Below are positions 53,256 through 61,234 of a DNA stretch of 64,000 nt, piece by piece. The first letter of the stretch is position 1; every line of letters begins with the position of its first letter. A program made the position numbers and the translations under genes. The DNA lies in the NCBI GenBank assembly GCA_026014735.1, contig JAOZHT010000002.1:682001-746000 (forward strand). The letters are read 5' to 3'. Under the pieces are notes generated by a model. The model worked only from the letters and a program-made list of their open reading frames with translations, made no database searches and was not told where the DNA came from. The DNA is from Candidatus Bathyarchaeota archaeon (lineage in GTDB: Archaea; Thermoproteota; Bathyarchaeia; Bathyarchaeales; Bathycorpusculaceae).

Positions 53256-53995
53256 CACCCAAACACCAAGCCCCATCTGCAGTCGAAGTTTCAGTGGTGC
53301 TGCCTGCCTACAACGAAGTCACCTATCTGCAGACGGCGGTAGAGAAGGTTATGGCGGCGCTTGATGCCTTCACAGGTTCCTATGAAATAGTGATCGCCGA
53401 GGACGGCAGCACCGACGGCACCGCAGAACGCTCCAAAGAACTCGCGGAGAAATACGGCTGCGTGCGGCATATCCACCGCGAAGCCAGGCTGGGACGAGGC
53501 ACAGCGCTTAACAATGCTTTTCGTCAGTGCCAGGGCACATTTCTGGTTTACATGGATTTGGATTTAGCTACTGACCTGCGTTTTCTGAAGCCGCTGGTAG
53601 AAGCCCTCTCCGTTGAGGGATATGATTTCGCGACGGGGTCACGTATGATGCCTCAGAGCCTCGCTGAACGCAGCTTCAGCAGGGGACTGAGCAGCAAAAG
53701 CTACAACTTCCTTGTCCGCCACATGCTGGGCTCCAAGCTCCGTGACCATCAATGCGGTTTTAAGTCATTTCGACGCGACAAACTGCTGTCTTTGCTTGGC
53801 GAAGTGGATGCGACGCATTGGTTTTGGGATACCGAAGTGATGGTTCGGGGCTACGCGCATGGCTACCGCATCAAAGAGATCGCGGTTGAGTGGCATAGCG
53901 GCAAAGGCACCAAAGTGAATCTTGCCAAGGACAGCTGGAACATGTTCTGGCAGATAGTTAACTTGTGGTGGACGCTAAAAGTTAAGAAGAAATAG
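53252..53995 (+). CDS. GT2 polyprenyl-phosphate mannose/glucose synthase (Dpm1-like)
   Basis: The product (about 247 residues) has the GT2 motifs VVLPAYNE, EDGSTDGTA, the DxD-type YMDLDLATD, and RDHQCGFKSF with WFWDTEVMVRG. It has no C-terminal membrane helices. It should charge a polyprenyl phosphate with mannose or glucose for the two preceding GT-C enzymes. The ATG at 53252 overlaps the PMT stop (ATGA). The stop abuts that of the convergent membrane protein with no gap. Confidence 0.91.
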   Translation: MTPKHQAPSAVEVSVVLPAYNEVTYLQTAVEKVMAALDAFTGSYEIVIAEDGSTDGTAERSKELAEKYGCVRHIHREARLGRGTALNNAFRQCQGTFLVYMDLDLATDLRFLKPLVEALSVEGYDFATGSRMMPQSLAERSFSRGLSSKSYNFLVRHMLGSKLRDHQCGFKSFRRDKLLSLLGEVDATHWFWDTEVMVRGYAHGYRIKEIAVEWHSGKGTKVNLAKDSWNMFWQIVNLWWTLKVKKK

Positions 53996-54496
53996 CTATC
54001 GTTTCGACAGCAGCACAAAGGCTCTTGCGACGAGAGCTAACCCGAAGATTAAGATGACGCCGGCCCAGAAGACGAACCATTCGCTGGCAATCGACATGTT
54101 AACCAGGTATGCAGTGACCAGGTAGCTTGCGCCCAGCCAGAACACGATGTTCTCTATGGTTTCCGCTGTCCGCTGCAGGGGCGAATGCATAAAGACCCTC
54201 ATGAGTAACACGAAAATCTCCAGAATGCCTATGGCTATTGCTATCTGGAAACCTGCTGTGTAGAGTTCTATGTGGGCGGCGGGGTCAAGAGGCGCGGGGA
54301 GCGTGATGCCTGTGCCGGGGACGGGGGCTAATGTGAGGGACAGAAAGAAATCGACGATTCGATCCCACAGGCTGCTTGGCAGATGAACGATGTATATGAC
54401 TGCTATCGCGATAAAGATGCCGCCGATGTAGATGGCAGAAAACAGGTTTTCTTTCCTTTTTTCGGTTAACGCATGACCGCTTCTGGCGTTAATCAA
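53996..54496 (-). CDS. Small polytopic membrane protein, unknown function
   Basis: The 166-residue protein has about four membrane helices (AIYIGGIFIAIAVIYIVHL, ITLPAPLDPAAHIELYTAGF then an Ile-rich helix, VFWLGASYLVTAYLVN, FVFWAGVILIFGLALVARAF). No motif was recognised. It is convergent with the glycosylation operon and divergent from the zinc-ribbon membrane protein. Function unknown. Confidence 0.68.
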   Translation of the reverse strand: MINARSGHALTEKRKENLFSAIYIGGIFIAIAVIYIVHLPSSLWDRIVDFFLSLTLAPVPGTGITLPAPLDPAAHIELYTAGFQIAIAIGILEIFVLLMRVFMHSPLQRTAETIENIVFWLGASYLVTAYLVNMSIASEWFVFWAGVILIFGLALVARAFVLLSKR

Positions 54497-54608
54497 CCAC
54501 TTTTACTCCATCCGAAAATGCGTTATTTGTCAGATATACCTTTCTCTTAAAGCCTCTTGGTGCATGTTTTAAATACTCTGAGCAATAAAGAGTAGTTGGG
54601 AAAATCGT

Positions 54609-55007
54609 ATGTCTTATTGTCCGAAATGTGGCAATCCAGTGGAAGACCAAATGGCGTTTTGTCCACGATGTGGAGCATCACTGAAGGGTGCAGAAGCGTC
54701 TGCTCAGGCGACGCCACCACCCTACACTGCACAGAAACGCAACGAGAAAGAAGAGAAAAACGAAAAGAAAGAAAAAGAGGAAAACCGCGAGAAACAGGAG
54801 AAGGGCGAACGGGGATTCGTGGGTTACCTCATCGGCGGCTTGGTTCTGATAACCTTCGGCTTATTCTCTGTTCTGCAGCTAAGCGGCTACTTTAACAATT
54901 CAGCGCAGACCTGGGCAATTATGCTTCTCATCATCGGCGTAATCATAATCGTCGGCGCAGTGTACATGGCGATGATTGCACGCCGCCGCCATCCTGTGCC
55001 CCGCTAA
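54609..55007 (+). CDS. Zinc-ribbon membrane protein
   Basis: The 132-residue protein opens with an archaeal zinc ribbon (CPKCGNPVEDQMAFCPRCG), continues into a Glu/Lys-rich stretch (about 43-68) likely to be extended or coiled, and ends with two membrane helices (FVGYLIGGLVLITFGLFSVL and WAIMLLIIGVIIIVGAV). This layout is common in archaea and has no defined role. The stop overlaps the convergent GH3 gene by CTAA. Confidence 0.8.
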   Translation: MSYCPKCGNPVEDQMAFCPRCGASLKGAEASAQATPPPYTAQKRNEKEEKNEKKEKEENREKQEKGERGFVGYLIGGLVLITFGLFSVLQLSGYFNNSAQTWAIMLLIIGVIIIVGAVYMAMIARRRHPVPR

Positions 55008-56143
55008 AGCAGCCGACCCATAAACATCCGATAGAGCCTGTGCTCAAGAAGCGTCAACGCGTTTTTTCTTCCGAAAACGCGGAAATGGTTTTTTCCTGCA
55101 GCTTCAATTAAGTCGCCGATTTCGTAGCGAGGCAGCATACATGAGGAAATAATGAGGCTGCCCCATTCGCCCCGCTCCAGTTCATGCAGCAGCTTGACGC
55201 CTCTTCCAGTGGCGACCTCAAAGAGGTAAGCGTCATAGTTGGGGCCGATGTAGGGGTAATCGTCGAGTTGCTGCCCAAACACGCCCTCCGTCGCCGTGTA
55301 CATCTCCACGATGGGGGCGTCGCCGAAGTATTTTTTGAGGATGGGGCCGTATTTGAACTGGATTTTGCGTACGCTGGTGCAGAACAGCGCCTTCGGCTTC
55401 CAGATGTCACATGGCAGTTTGCCGTATCGGCGCTTGATGTATCGGGCAAAGGACAAAATGACGGGGGTGACGCCCATGGTGGCGGTGACGTTCTGGTCTT
55501 TCGCCATCTCGTAGACGAGGTCGAATCGGCGTTCCCAATCATGCCGCCCGATGCCGCTGCCGAGTTTATCGATTTCTTCTTGGCGGGGCAGCAGGCTGAC
55601 GCGGTCAAACATGGGGTTTAGCCGCGCGTAGGTGCCGCTGCTGTAACCGTAGGTCTGCTCTTTCCCATCCACCGTCATCGTATGCACCGCTGAGGGAAAA
55701 TTGAGGTTCAAAATTACCCCTAAGAAAACCTCGTACTGCTTTTTGCGTACGGCATAGTTGATGATGGCTCTTGCGCCGCAGCTGTAAATCTGTTTGAGGT
55801 GGGTTTGGGTGGCGGGAATGACTTTGCTGTGGCCTGTGGAGCCGCGGGTCATCACCCAGCACTGTGGCGGCTCACTGAGGAATGCTTTGTAGCTGCTTTG
55901 GCGTACCTGCGTAAGATAAGGCGCCATCGCCTCATAGTTGAGAATGGGGAATCGTTTCTGGTAATCAGCTATGCCGCCGATTTTTTCTGCGCCCAGTTTA
56001 GCGCCATAGTCGGTCTGCGCGTACTTAGGCAGCAAATCCGAGAGAACCTGCATCTGCGCCTTCTGGGGGTCCGCGAGGGAATCGTACCAAGGCTGCACAT
56101 ACGGCGAAAGAATGTTGTTTATAGCGTCTGGATCCGGCAACAT
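55004..56143 (-). CDS. GH3 family acyl-adenylating enzyme
   Basis: The product (about 379 residues) matches the GH3 family known from plant acyl-acid amido synthetases: TRGSTGHSKVIPATQTHL as the ATP loop, YTATEGVFGQ, and the RYEIGDLIEAAG adenylate motif. Plant members conjugate amino acids to hormones, and prokaryotic roles are largely unknown. The ATG at 56143 (MLPDPD) fits a CATATAAG box about 35 bases upstream. It is divergent from the eIF2B-like gene. Confidence 0.86.
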   Translation of the reverse strand: MLPDPDAINNILSPYVQPWYDSLADPQKAQMQVLSDLLPKYAQTDYGAKLGAEKIGGIADYQKRFPILNYEAMAPYLTQVRQSSYKAFLSEPPQCWVMTRGSTGHSKVIPATQTHLKQIYSCGARAIINYAVRKKQYEVFLGVILNLNFPSAVHTMTVDGKEQTYGYSSGTYARLNPMFDRVSLLPRQEEIDKLGSGIGRHDWERRFDLVYEMAKDQNVTATMGVTPVILSFARYIKRRYGKLPCDIWKPKALFCTSVRKIQFKYGPILKKYFGDAPIVEMYTATEGVFGQQLDDYPYIGPNYDAYLFEVATGRGVKLLHELERGEWGSLIISSCMLPRYEIGDLIEAAGKNHFRVFGRKNALTLLEHRLYRMFMGRLL

Positions 56144-56226
56144 AGCACTCACAGACTTGATTCTACGAATCTGCTTATATGTTTCTCCACAAATTACTAG
56201 CATAACACAGCATTTAGGGTTATGCC

Positions 56227-57144
56227 ATGGTGGACTCCATCGAAGTAATCGCCGAAAAAATCATCAAGCTCCAAGTTCAGGGCGCCAGAAACGTCGCCAT
56301 CGCAGCCGTACAGGCCCTGCAAACATTGGCGAAGCAAACCCAGGCTGCCACCAAACCGGAGTTCCTCGTTGAACTCAAAAAGGCACAGACTCTACTCTAC
56401 AGCACCCGCCCCACCGAGCCACTGATGAGAAACGCACTACGCTACATAATCACCCAAACCCAAAACGAACCCGCCCAAGACATCGGAACCCTGCGCGGCG
56501 TGGTTTCCCAGAGCGCCAGCATCTTTCTGCGGGACCTGTCTGCCTCAAGGGAACGCGCCGCCGAAATCGGTGCTAAACGCATCGGCGAGGGCTCAGTCGT
56601 TTTTACCCACTGCCACAGCTCCACTGTCACCCGCCTGCTCGCCAAAGCCAAAGAGGACGGCGTGGATTTCCGGGTGGTCTGCACCGAAACACGCCCAGCA
56701 TATCAGGGCAGAATAACCGCCAAAGAACTCGTCGGCCTCGGTATAGACACCACCTTCATCGTGGATAGCGCCGCACGAACCTTCATGAGTGACGTCGACG
56801 TGGTTTTTGTGGGCGCGGACGCGATAACCAGCGAGGGCAACGTGGTGAACAAAATCGGCACGGGGGGCATCGCGGTTATCGCCAGTGAGGCTCGGGCGCC
56901 GTTTTATGTGGTTTCCGAGTTGCTAAAGTTCGATGCGGAAACGTTGGGTGGCGGATGCGAAGAAATCGAGCAGCGCAGCCCCAGCGAGGTCTGGGCAGAA
57001 GCTCCGCCGCAGCTGAAAGTCAAGAACCCCGCGTTTGACGTGACGCCTAACCGCTACATCCACGGGTTAATCTGTGAAGAAGGCATCATTCCCCCGCAGG
57101 GCGTGCTGGAAACCGTGCGGAAACGTTACCCCTGGGTGTTTTAG
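56227..57144 (+). CDS. eIF2B-alpha-like / ribose-1,5-bisphosphate isomerase family protein
   Basis: The 305-residue protein carries the shared family signatures HCHSSTVTRLL, CTETRPAYQGR, VGADAI and NKIGTGGIAV. Archaeal members include ribose-1,5-bisphosphate isomerase of the AMP-salvage pathway and proposed aIF2B regulators. The CTETRP...QGR stretch favours the isomerase side but does not decide it. No Rubisco or AMP phosphorylase is in the window. The stop shares a base with the GTG of the next gene (TAGTG). Confidence 0.86.
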   Translation: MVDSIEVIAEKIIKLQVQGARNVAIAAVQALQTLAKQTQAATKPEFLVELKKAQTLLYSTRPTEPLMRNALRYIITQTQNEPAQDIGTLRGVVSQSASIFLRDLSASRERAAEIGAKRIGEGSVVFTHCHSSTVTRLLAKAKEDGVDFRVVCTETRPAYQGRITAKELVGLGIDTTFIVDSAARTFMSDVDVVFVGADAITSEGNVVNKIGTGGIAVIASEARAPFYVVSELLKFDAETLGGGCEEIEQRSPSEVWAEAPPQLKVKNPAFDVTPNRYIHGLICEEGIIPPQGVLETVRKRYPWVF

Positions 57145-57581
57145 TGGATTCTAAACCTAAACCTGAAATGGACACGGATTTCTGCCGCAACTGGATTGGT
57201 GACCGAAAAAGCAAGCATTGCCGCCTCTGCGCCGCCCCCGGTGCACCTTGTTTTGCACTTTGGGAGGCAGTGAAGGCTCTTGCTGCGCGGAATCTTGTTC
57301 TTGTTAATCCCAAGCAGGGACACCGTTACCGACTGGAGCCGCCTAAACGCAGCCCCATGTTAATTTACATCCAGACGCTTCAGGATAAGGGAGCGCATTT
57401 TGGGTTGCCCATCGAGGATTTCCTCTACGTTGCCAAGACGGGGCGGGGCGGGATGTATATGACGCCTTCGCGGACTAAGCAGCAGCCGTTTGTGGATTTG
57501 ATTTTGCAGCAGATAAGCAGCGACCCAGCGGGCGCGGGGCTTGTTGGGGCGGTGAGGTCGATTCCGCAGAAAAACAGGTGA
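57144..57581 (+). CDS. Cysteine-containing protein coupled to the eIF2B-like gene, unknown function
   Basis: I do not recognise the family. The 145-residue product has four cysteines near the N-terminus (FCRNW, CRLCAAPGAPC), possibly a metal site, and a basic alpha/beta C-terminal part (RYRLEPPKRSPMLIYIQTL, VAKTGRGGMYMTPSR). Translational coupling (TAGTG) with the eIF2B/ribose-bisphosphate isomerase gene suggests a shared role in translation or nucleotide salvage. That is inference. Confidence 0.68.
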   Translation: MDSKPKPEMDTDFCRNWIGDRKSKHCRLCAAPGAPCFALWEAVKALAARNLVLVNPKQGHRYRLEPPKRSPMLIYIQTLQDKGAHFGLPIEDFLYVAKTGRGGMYMTPSRTKQQPFVDLILQQISSDPAGAGLVGAVRSIPQKNR

Positions 57582-57618
57582 ATCGGAAACCGGTCATATG
57601 TGTCCTGCCCGTTTTGTC

Positions 57619-57664
57619 TATTTATAGGGGGGAGGGAGGTGGTGGTTGAACAAACAGACGTTTG
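57619..57664 (+). promoter_or_regulatory. Promoter module 1: TATTTATAG, G-rich tract, CAGACGTTTG
   Basis: A TATA box (TATTTATAG, 57619-57627) runs into a G-rich tract and CAGACGTTTG at 57655-57664. The same order and nearly the same spacing recur at 57820-57863. The downstream 150 bases resemble copy B only weakly, so this may be a decaying duplicate. Confidence 0.5.
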
Positions 57665-57819
57665 GGGTATGGGGAAGCGTCAGCTGAATCTATGCATCGT
57701 CTTAGTTTAGGGGCAACTGCACAGTTCCTGTACTTAAAACGCTGCAGCTGCCTAACCTGTCAATGGGGTTCTTAACATCTGCTGGGTTTTTTGGTTGCCT
57801 AAGCTGCTTTTGTTGAGCC

Positions 57820-57863
57820 TATAAATAGAGGGGGGGTAGAGCTGGCTGAGCAACAGACGTTTG
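57820..57863 (+). promoter_or_regulatory. Promoter module 2: TATAAATAG, G-rich tract, CAGACGTTTG
   Basis: TATAAATAG (57820-57828) is a strong archaeal TATA box. Transcription should begin near 57850, just before CAGACGTTTG (57854-57863), giving a transcript running through element copy B. Confidence 0.58.
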
Positions 57864-58021
57864 CGCACGATCTGTATTTGCGACTAAACTTTTGTTGTTC
57901 TGCTTGTGGCAGACTGCACAACCCGCCTGCAATGCCCCTTAACGCCCGTTTCTGAAATGCTTTGTTTACCATAAGCCGCGGGATGTTACGGTTGTGTAAA
58001 GAGGGGTCCCACAACAACTAT
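57850..58021 (+). ncRNA. Copy B of the two-copy intergenic element, candidate structured RNA
   Basis: From 57871 this aligns with the minus strand of 28521-28671. The conserved loop TAAAGAGGGGTCC (57997-58009) is closed by GTTGTG/CACAAC, where copy A has TTGTTGTTG/CAACAACAA: sequence changed, pairing kept. The hairpin TTGTG/CACAA is also shared. A strong promoter lies immediately upstream, supporting expression from this strand. The gene boundaries are estimates. A short frame here stops soon, which argues against coding. Confidence 0.6.
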
Positions 58022-58143
58022 ACAAGACAGTTCGCGCCAGACCTTTAAGCTCCTACTCCTCCAATTTACAGGCTGCAAAACTTTTTGGATTCAGCCAAGA
58101 AATTTAAATACCTTTACTGAATAAAGGAAACGCAAGACCTCCA

Positions 58144-59211
58144 ATGGCTACTTTACCCCAAATATTCCAGCAGACATTCCAGACAAGCCTATCTAACGGC
58201 GAAATCATGGCTTCCCTAGTAATTTTTGCAGTCGTCGCTGTTGTGGGCTGGGCGGCATACTTGGTTGTCAGCAGATACGTAAGCCGCTTAACGTTGAAGA
58301 CAGAAACCACACTTGACGACGACATACTCGCCGCAGTCAAAGCCTTCATAATCATCATGATTGTGGTTTTAGGCATCGAATATGCCCTCACGCCCCTCTC
58401 GTTCCTTAATCCATACAGCGCGACCCTGAACGGAGTCTTTCTAGTCATCCAAATCATGATGACCGCGTTCGCCGTTACACGTGTCTCAAACATTATAATC
58501 GACTATTCCGCCAGCCGAGCCGTGAGTACCAATGGAAAAAACAACAATCACCTGTTCTTTCTGCTTAAAAAAATCCTGCAGATAGTTGTTTTCGTCTTCG
58601 CAATCCTCATCATACTCTACGTCTTCAATGTTGACCTTTCAGCTGCTATAGTCGGCTTAGGCGTCGGAGGCATCGCCATCGCGTTTGCTCTACAGAGCAC
58701 GCTTAGCGACTTCTTCAGCGCATTCTCAATCTACTTTGACCGCCCCTTCGAAATTGGGGATTTTATAACCGTCGGCGACTACAGCGGCACCGTTACGAAT
58801 ATCGGCGTGAAATCCACCCGTGTCAAGCTGTTGCAGGGAGAAGAATTAGTTATTTCAAACAAGGAACTTACCAGCGAGAAAGTCCGTAACTTCAGAAAGC
58901 TGGAAAAACGAAGGGTAACTTTCACCATCGGAGTAACCTACGCCACGAAGGTTGTGAAGCTTAAGCAGATTCCCTTCTTAATCAAAGACATAATCGAAAC
59001 TATTGACCGCGCCGAGCTTGTTCGGGTTCACTTCACAGAATACGGGGATTTTAGCTTAAAATTCGTCATTGTCTACTACGTGAACTCCTCAGACTACGTT
59101 GAGTACCTTAACATACAGCAGCAACTGAACCTGGGCATCAAAGAAGCTTTTGAGCGCGAAGGAATAGAGATGGCCTTCCCAACAAACACCATCTACCTCA
59201 AAAAAGAATAG
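58144..59211 (+). CDS. mscS: Small-conductance mechanosensitive channel (MscS family)
   Basis: MscS opens under membrane tension to release osmolytes. The 355-residue protein has three to five N-terminal helices, the pore-lining stretch GLGVGGIAIAFALQSTL, then SIYFDRPFEIGDFI and the beta domain (TVGDYSGTVTNIGVKSTRV), and an alpha/beta C-terminus ending EMAFPTNTIYL. The ATG follows TTTAAATACC, a clear TATA box. It stands alone and is convergent with the lysine operon. Confidence 0.95.
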   Translation: MATLPQIFQQTFQTSLSNGEIMASLVIFAVVAVVGWAAYLVVSRYVSRLTLKTETTLDDDILAAVKAFIIIMIVVLGIEYALTPLSFLNPYSATLNGVFLVIQIMMTAFAVTRVSNIIIDYSASRAVSTNGKNNNHLFFLLKKILQIVVFVFAILIILYVFNVDLSAAIVGLGVGGIAIAFALQSTLSDFFSAFSIYFDRPFEIGDFITVGDYSGTVTNIGVKSTRVKLLQGEELVISNKELTSEKVRNFRKLEKRRVTFTIGVTYATKVVKLKQIPFLIKDIIETIDRAELVRVHFTEYGDFSLKFVIVYYVNSSDYVEYLNIQQQLNLGIKEAFEREGIEMAFPTNTIYLKKE

Positions 59212-59237
59212 GGAAAGAACCCTTCTGTTTTATGCGC

Positions 59238-60401
59238 CTACTTGAAGGCAGCCTCAATTCTGCGGCAAGCCTCGGCTATGCGTTCTTTAGGCTGCGTAAA
59301 AGTTATCCGCACATAGCCCTCGCCATGCTGCCCAAAGCCCACGCCCGGAGTCACCGCGACGCCTGCATCGAGCAGTTTGGTGGTGAACTCCATGGAGTTG
59401 CCTTTGCAGTTTACCCAGACATAGAAGGTGGCTTTAGGCTTCTCGCATGGGTAGCCTAGCCGGGTCAGGGTTTCTACGAGCAAGTCGCGGCGTTGCTGCA
59501 TTATCTGGTTGTTTTGTCTGAGGAACTCGGGGGGTTCGCTGCTTCTGTAGCTGCCAAGGGCCTTAACGGCGACTTTTTGGGTGTAGACTGGCGGACCCGA
59601 ATCAATCTGCGACTTCACCTTCGCTAAACCCGCCACCAACTGCCGATTGCCCACTGCAAAGCCGATGCGGTCGCCGGTTACATTGAAGGTTTTGGAAAGC
59701 GAATGAAACTCGATTGCCACATCCATGGCGCCCTCGATTTCCAATATGCTGGGTGCGCGGTAGCCGTCGTAGGTAATTTCGGAGTAGGCGTTGTCGTAGC
59801 AGAGGATAATGTTGTTTTCTTTAGCAAACTCAACGGCTTCTTTGAGGCAGCGATGATCCGCGGTGGCGGCGGTGGGGTTGTTAGGGTAGTTTAGGTACAT
59901 CATCTTGATGCGTCTGGCATCAACTGATTCGAAGTCGGGGCGGAAACCGTTCTGCTCCAGCAGCGGCAACGGAACCGAGACGCCGTCGCAGAGGATGGCG
60001 CTGCCGTTGGCGTAGACGGGGTAAGCGGGGTCCGGCACCAAGACGCGGTCGCCGATGTCGACGAAGGCGCGGGCGATGTTTGCCAATCCCTCCTTGGAAC
60101 CCAACAGCGCCACCACCTGATCGTTGGCGACGTCGACGCCGAAGCGGGTTTTATACCAGCCGGAAACGGCGGTGCGAAAGTCAGGTTCGCCTTGGCTGAA
60201 GCTGTAATTGTGGTTTTTGGGGTCAGCGGCTTCCTGTTTTAGGGCATCCACCACGAAGGCGGGCGGCGGCAAATCGGGGTCGCCGATGCTTAAAGAGATG
60301 AGGTCTATGCCCTGGGCTTTCTTTTCTTTTTGGATTTTTTCGATTTCCGCAAACAGATAAGGCGGTAACCGCTTGATTCGTTCTGCATACTCAAAGCTCA
60401 T
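59238..60401 (-). CDS. dapL: LL-diaminopimelate aminotransferase
   Basis: DapL converts tetrahydrodipicolinate directly to LL-diaminopimelate. The 387-residue class I aminotransferase shows LISLSIGDPDLPPP, NYPNNPTAATAD, the PLP lysine in SLSKTFNVTGDRIGFAVG and RITFTQPKERI. The family alone could be a general aminotransferase; the overlap (ATGA) with dapF and neighbouring lysA make DapL the best call. The ATG at 60401 (MSFEYAERIKRLPPY) is used because that is where homology begins and it couples to the dapF stop. Confidence 0.9.
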   Translation of the reverse strand: MSFEYAERIKRLPPYLFAEIEKIQKEKKAQGIDLISLSIGDPDLPPPAFVVDALKQEAADPKNHNYSFSQGEPDFRTAVSGWYKTRFGVDVANDQVVALLGSKEGLANIARAFVDIGDRVLVPDPAYPVYANGSAILCDGVSVPLPLLEQNGFRPDFESVDARRIKMMYLNYPNNPTAATADHRCLKEAVEFAKENNIILCYDNAYSEITYDGYRAPSILEIEGAMDVAIEFHSLSKTFNVTGDRIGFAVGNRQLVAGLAKVKSQIDSGPPVYTQKVAVKALGSYRSSEPPEFLRQNNQIMQQRRDLLVETLTRLGYPCEKPKATFYVWVNCKGNSMEFTTKLLDAGVAVTPGVGFGQHGEGYVRITFTQPKERIAEACRRIEAAFK

Positions 60402-61234
60402 ATGTGTTCCTCGAATAGTGTTGCCTGATAGACTTTTTCGGCTGCTCCGCACAGATACAGGGTGTCGCCGACTTCAACCTGCAAATCGCCGCCCAACACA
60501 TGCACGGTAACCTTATCGCCTACCTTACCGAGACGATGGGCCGCCGCCACCGCTGCGCAGGTTCCGGTGCCGCAGGCTAAGGTTTCTCCGCAGCCCCGTT
60601 CCCAAACGCGGACATTTAGTTCACTGCGGCTCTGCACCTGGACAAAGCCAACGTTAACTCTTTTGGGGAATGCCTTGTGGTTTTCGATGAGGGGCCCAAT
60701 GGAGTAGACGGGGAATAAGTCGAGGTTTTCGACGAAGGTTACGCAGTGGGGGTTCCCCATCGAAAGGCAGGTTACATGGTAGGTTTCGCTGTTAACCTCG
60801 AGGGGTTGGTCTATGCAGGTGCCTTCGCCGGTCATGGGAAGTGACGAGCGCTGCCAGCTCGGGGCGCCCATGTTAACTTTAACCGATACAACCACGTCGC
60901 CGTTGAGGGTTAGCCAAACCTGCTTGATGCCTGCCAACGTTTCCACCGAGAACGCCTCTTTCTGGACGACGCCGTTTTCGTAGCAGTACTTGCTAAAGCA
61001 GCGTATGCCGTTGCCACACATCTCTGCTTCGCTGCCATCCGAGTTGAAAATCCTCATCTTCACATCCGCAACAGCTGAGGGGTAAACCAGCAAAAGCCCA
61101 TCTGCACCCACGGAAAAGCGTCGTTCACAGAGCTTCTCAGCATACCTGCCAACCTGTGCGTCACTGATTTGCTGGCTGCGGTTATCGATGACTATGTAGT
61201 CGTTGCCTAAACCATGCATCTTCCAGAACTGCAT
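60398..61234 (-). CDS. dapF: Diaminopimelate epimerase
   Basis: DapF interconverts LL- and meso-diaminopimelate without cofactor. The 278-residue protein has GNDYIVIDN, the first catalytic cysteine in EMCGNGIRCF and the second in ACGTGTCAAVAAAH. It overlaps lysA by one base and dapL by four, giving a tightly coupled lysA-dapF-dapL operon. Confidence 0.96.
   Translation of the reverse strand: MQFWKMHGLGNDYIVIDNRSQQISDAQVGRYAEKLCERRFSVGADGLLLVYPSAVADVKMRIFNSDGSEAEMCGNGIRCFSKYCYENGVVQKEAFSVETLAGIKQVWLTLNGDVVVSVKVNMGAPSWQRSSLPMTGEGTCIDQPLEVNSETYHVTCLSMGNPHCVTFVENLDLFPVYSIGPLIENHKAFPKRVNVGFVQVQSRSELNVRVWERGCGETLACGTGTCAAVAAAHRLGKVGDKVTVHVLGGDLQVEVGDTLYLCGAAEKVYQATLFEEHI

Larger units (their letters stand above)
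57582..58143. other. Intergenic region with two tandem promoters and a conserved element
   Basis: Over 550 bases without a confident protein gene. It holds two similar promoter-like modules (57619 and 57820), element copy B (57871-58021), and before mscS a TTTAAATACC TATA near 58108. Confidence 0.7.
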
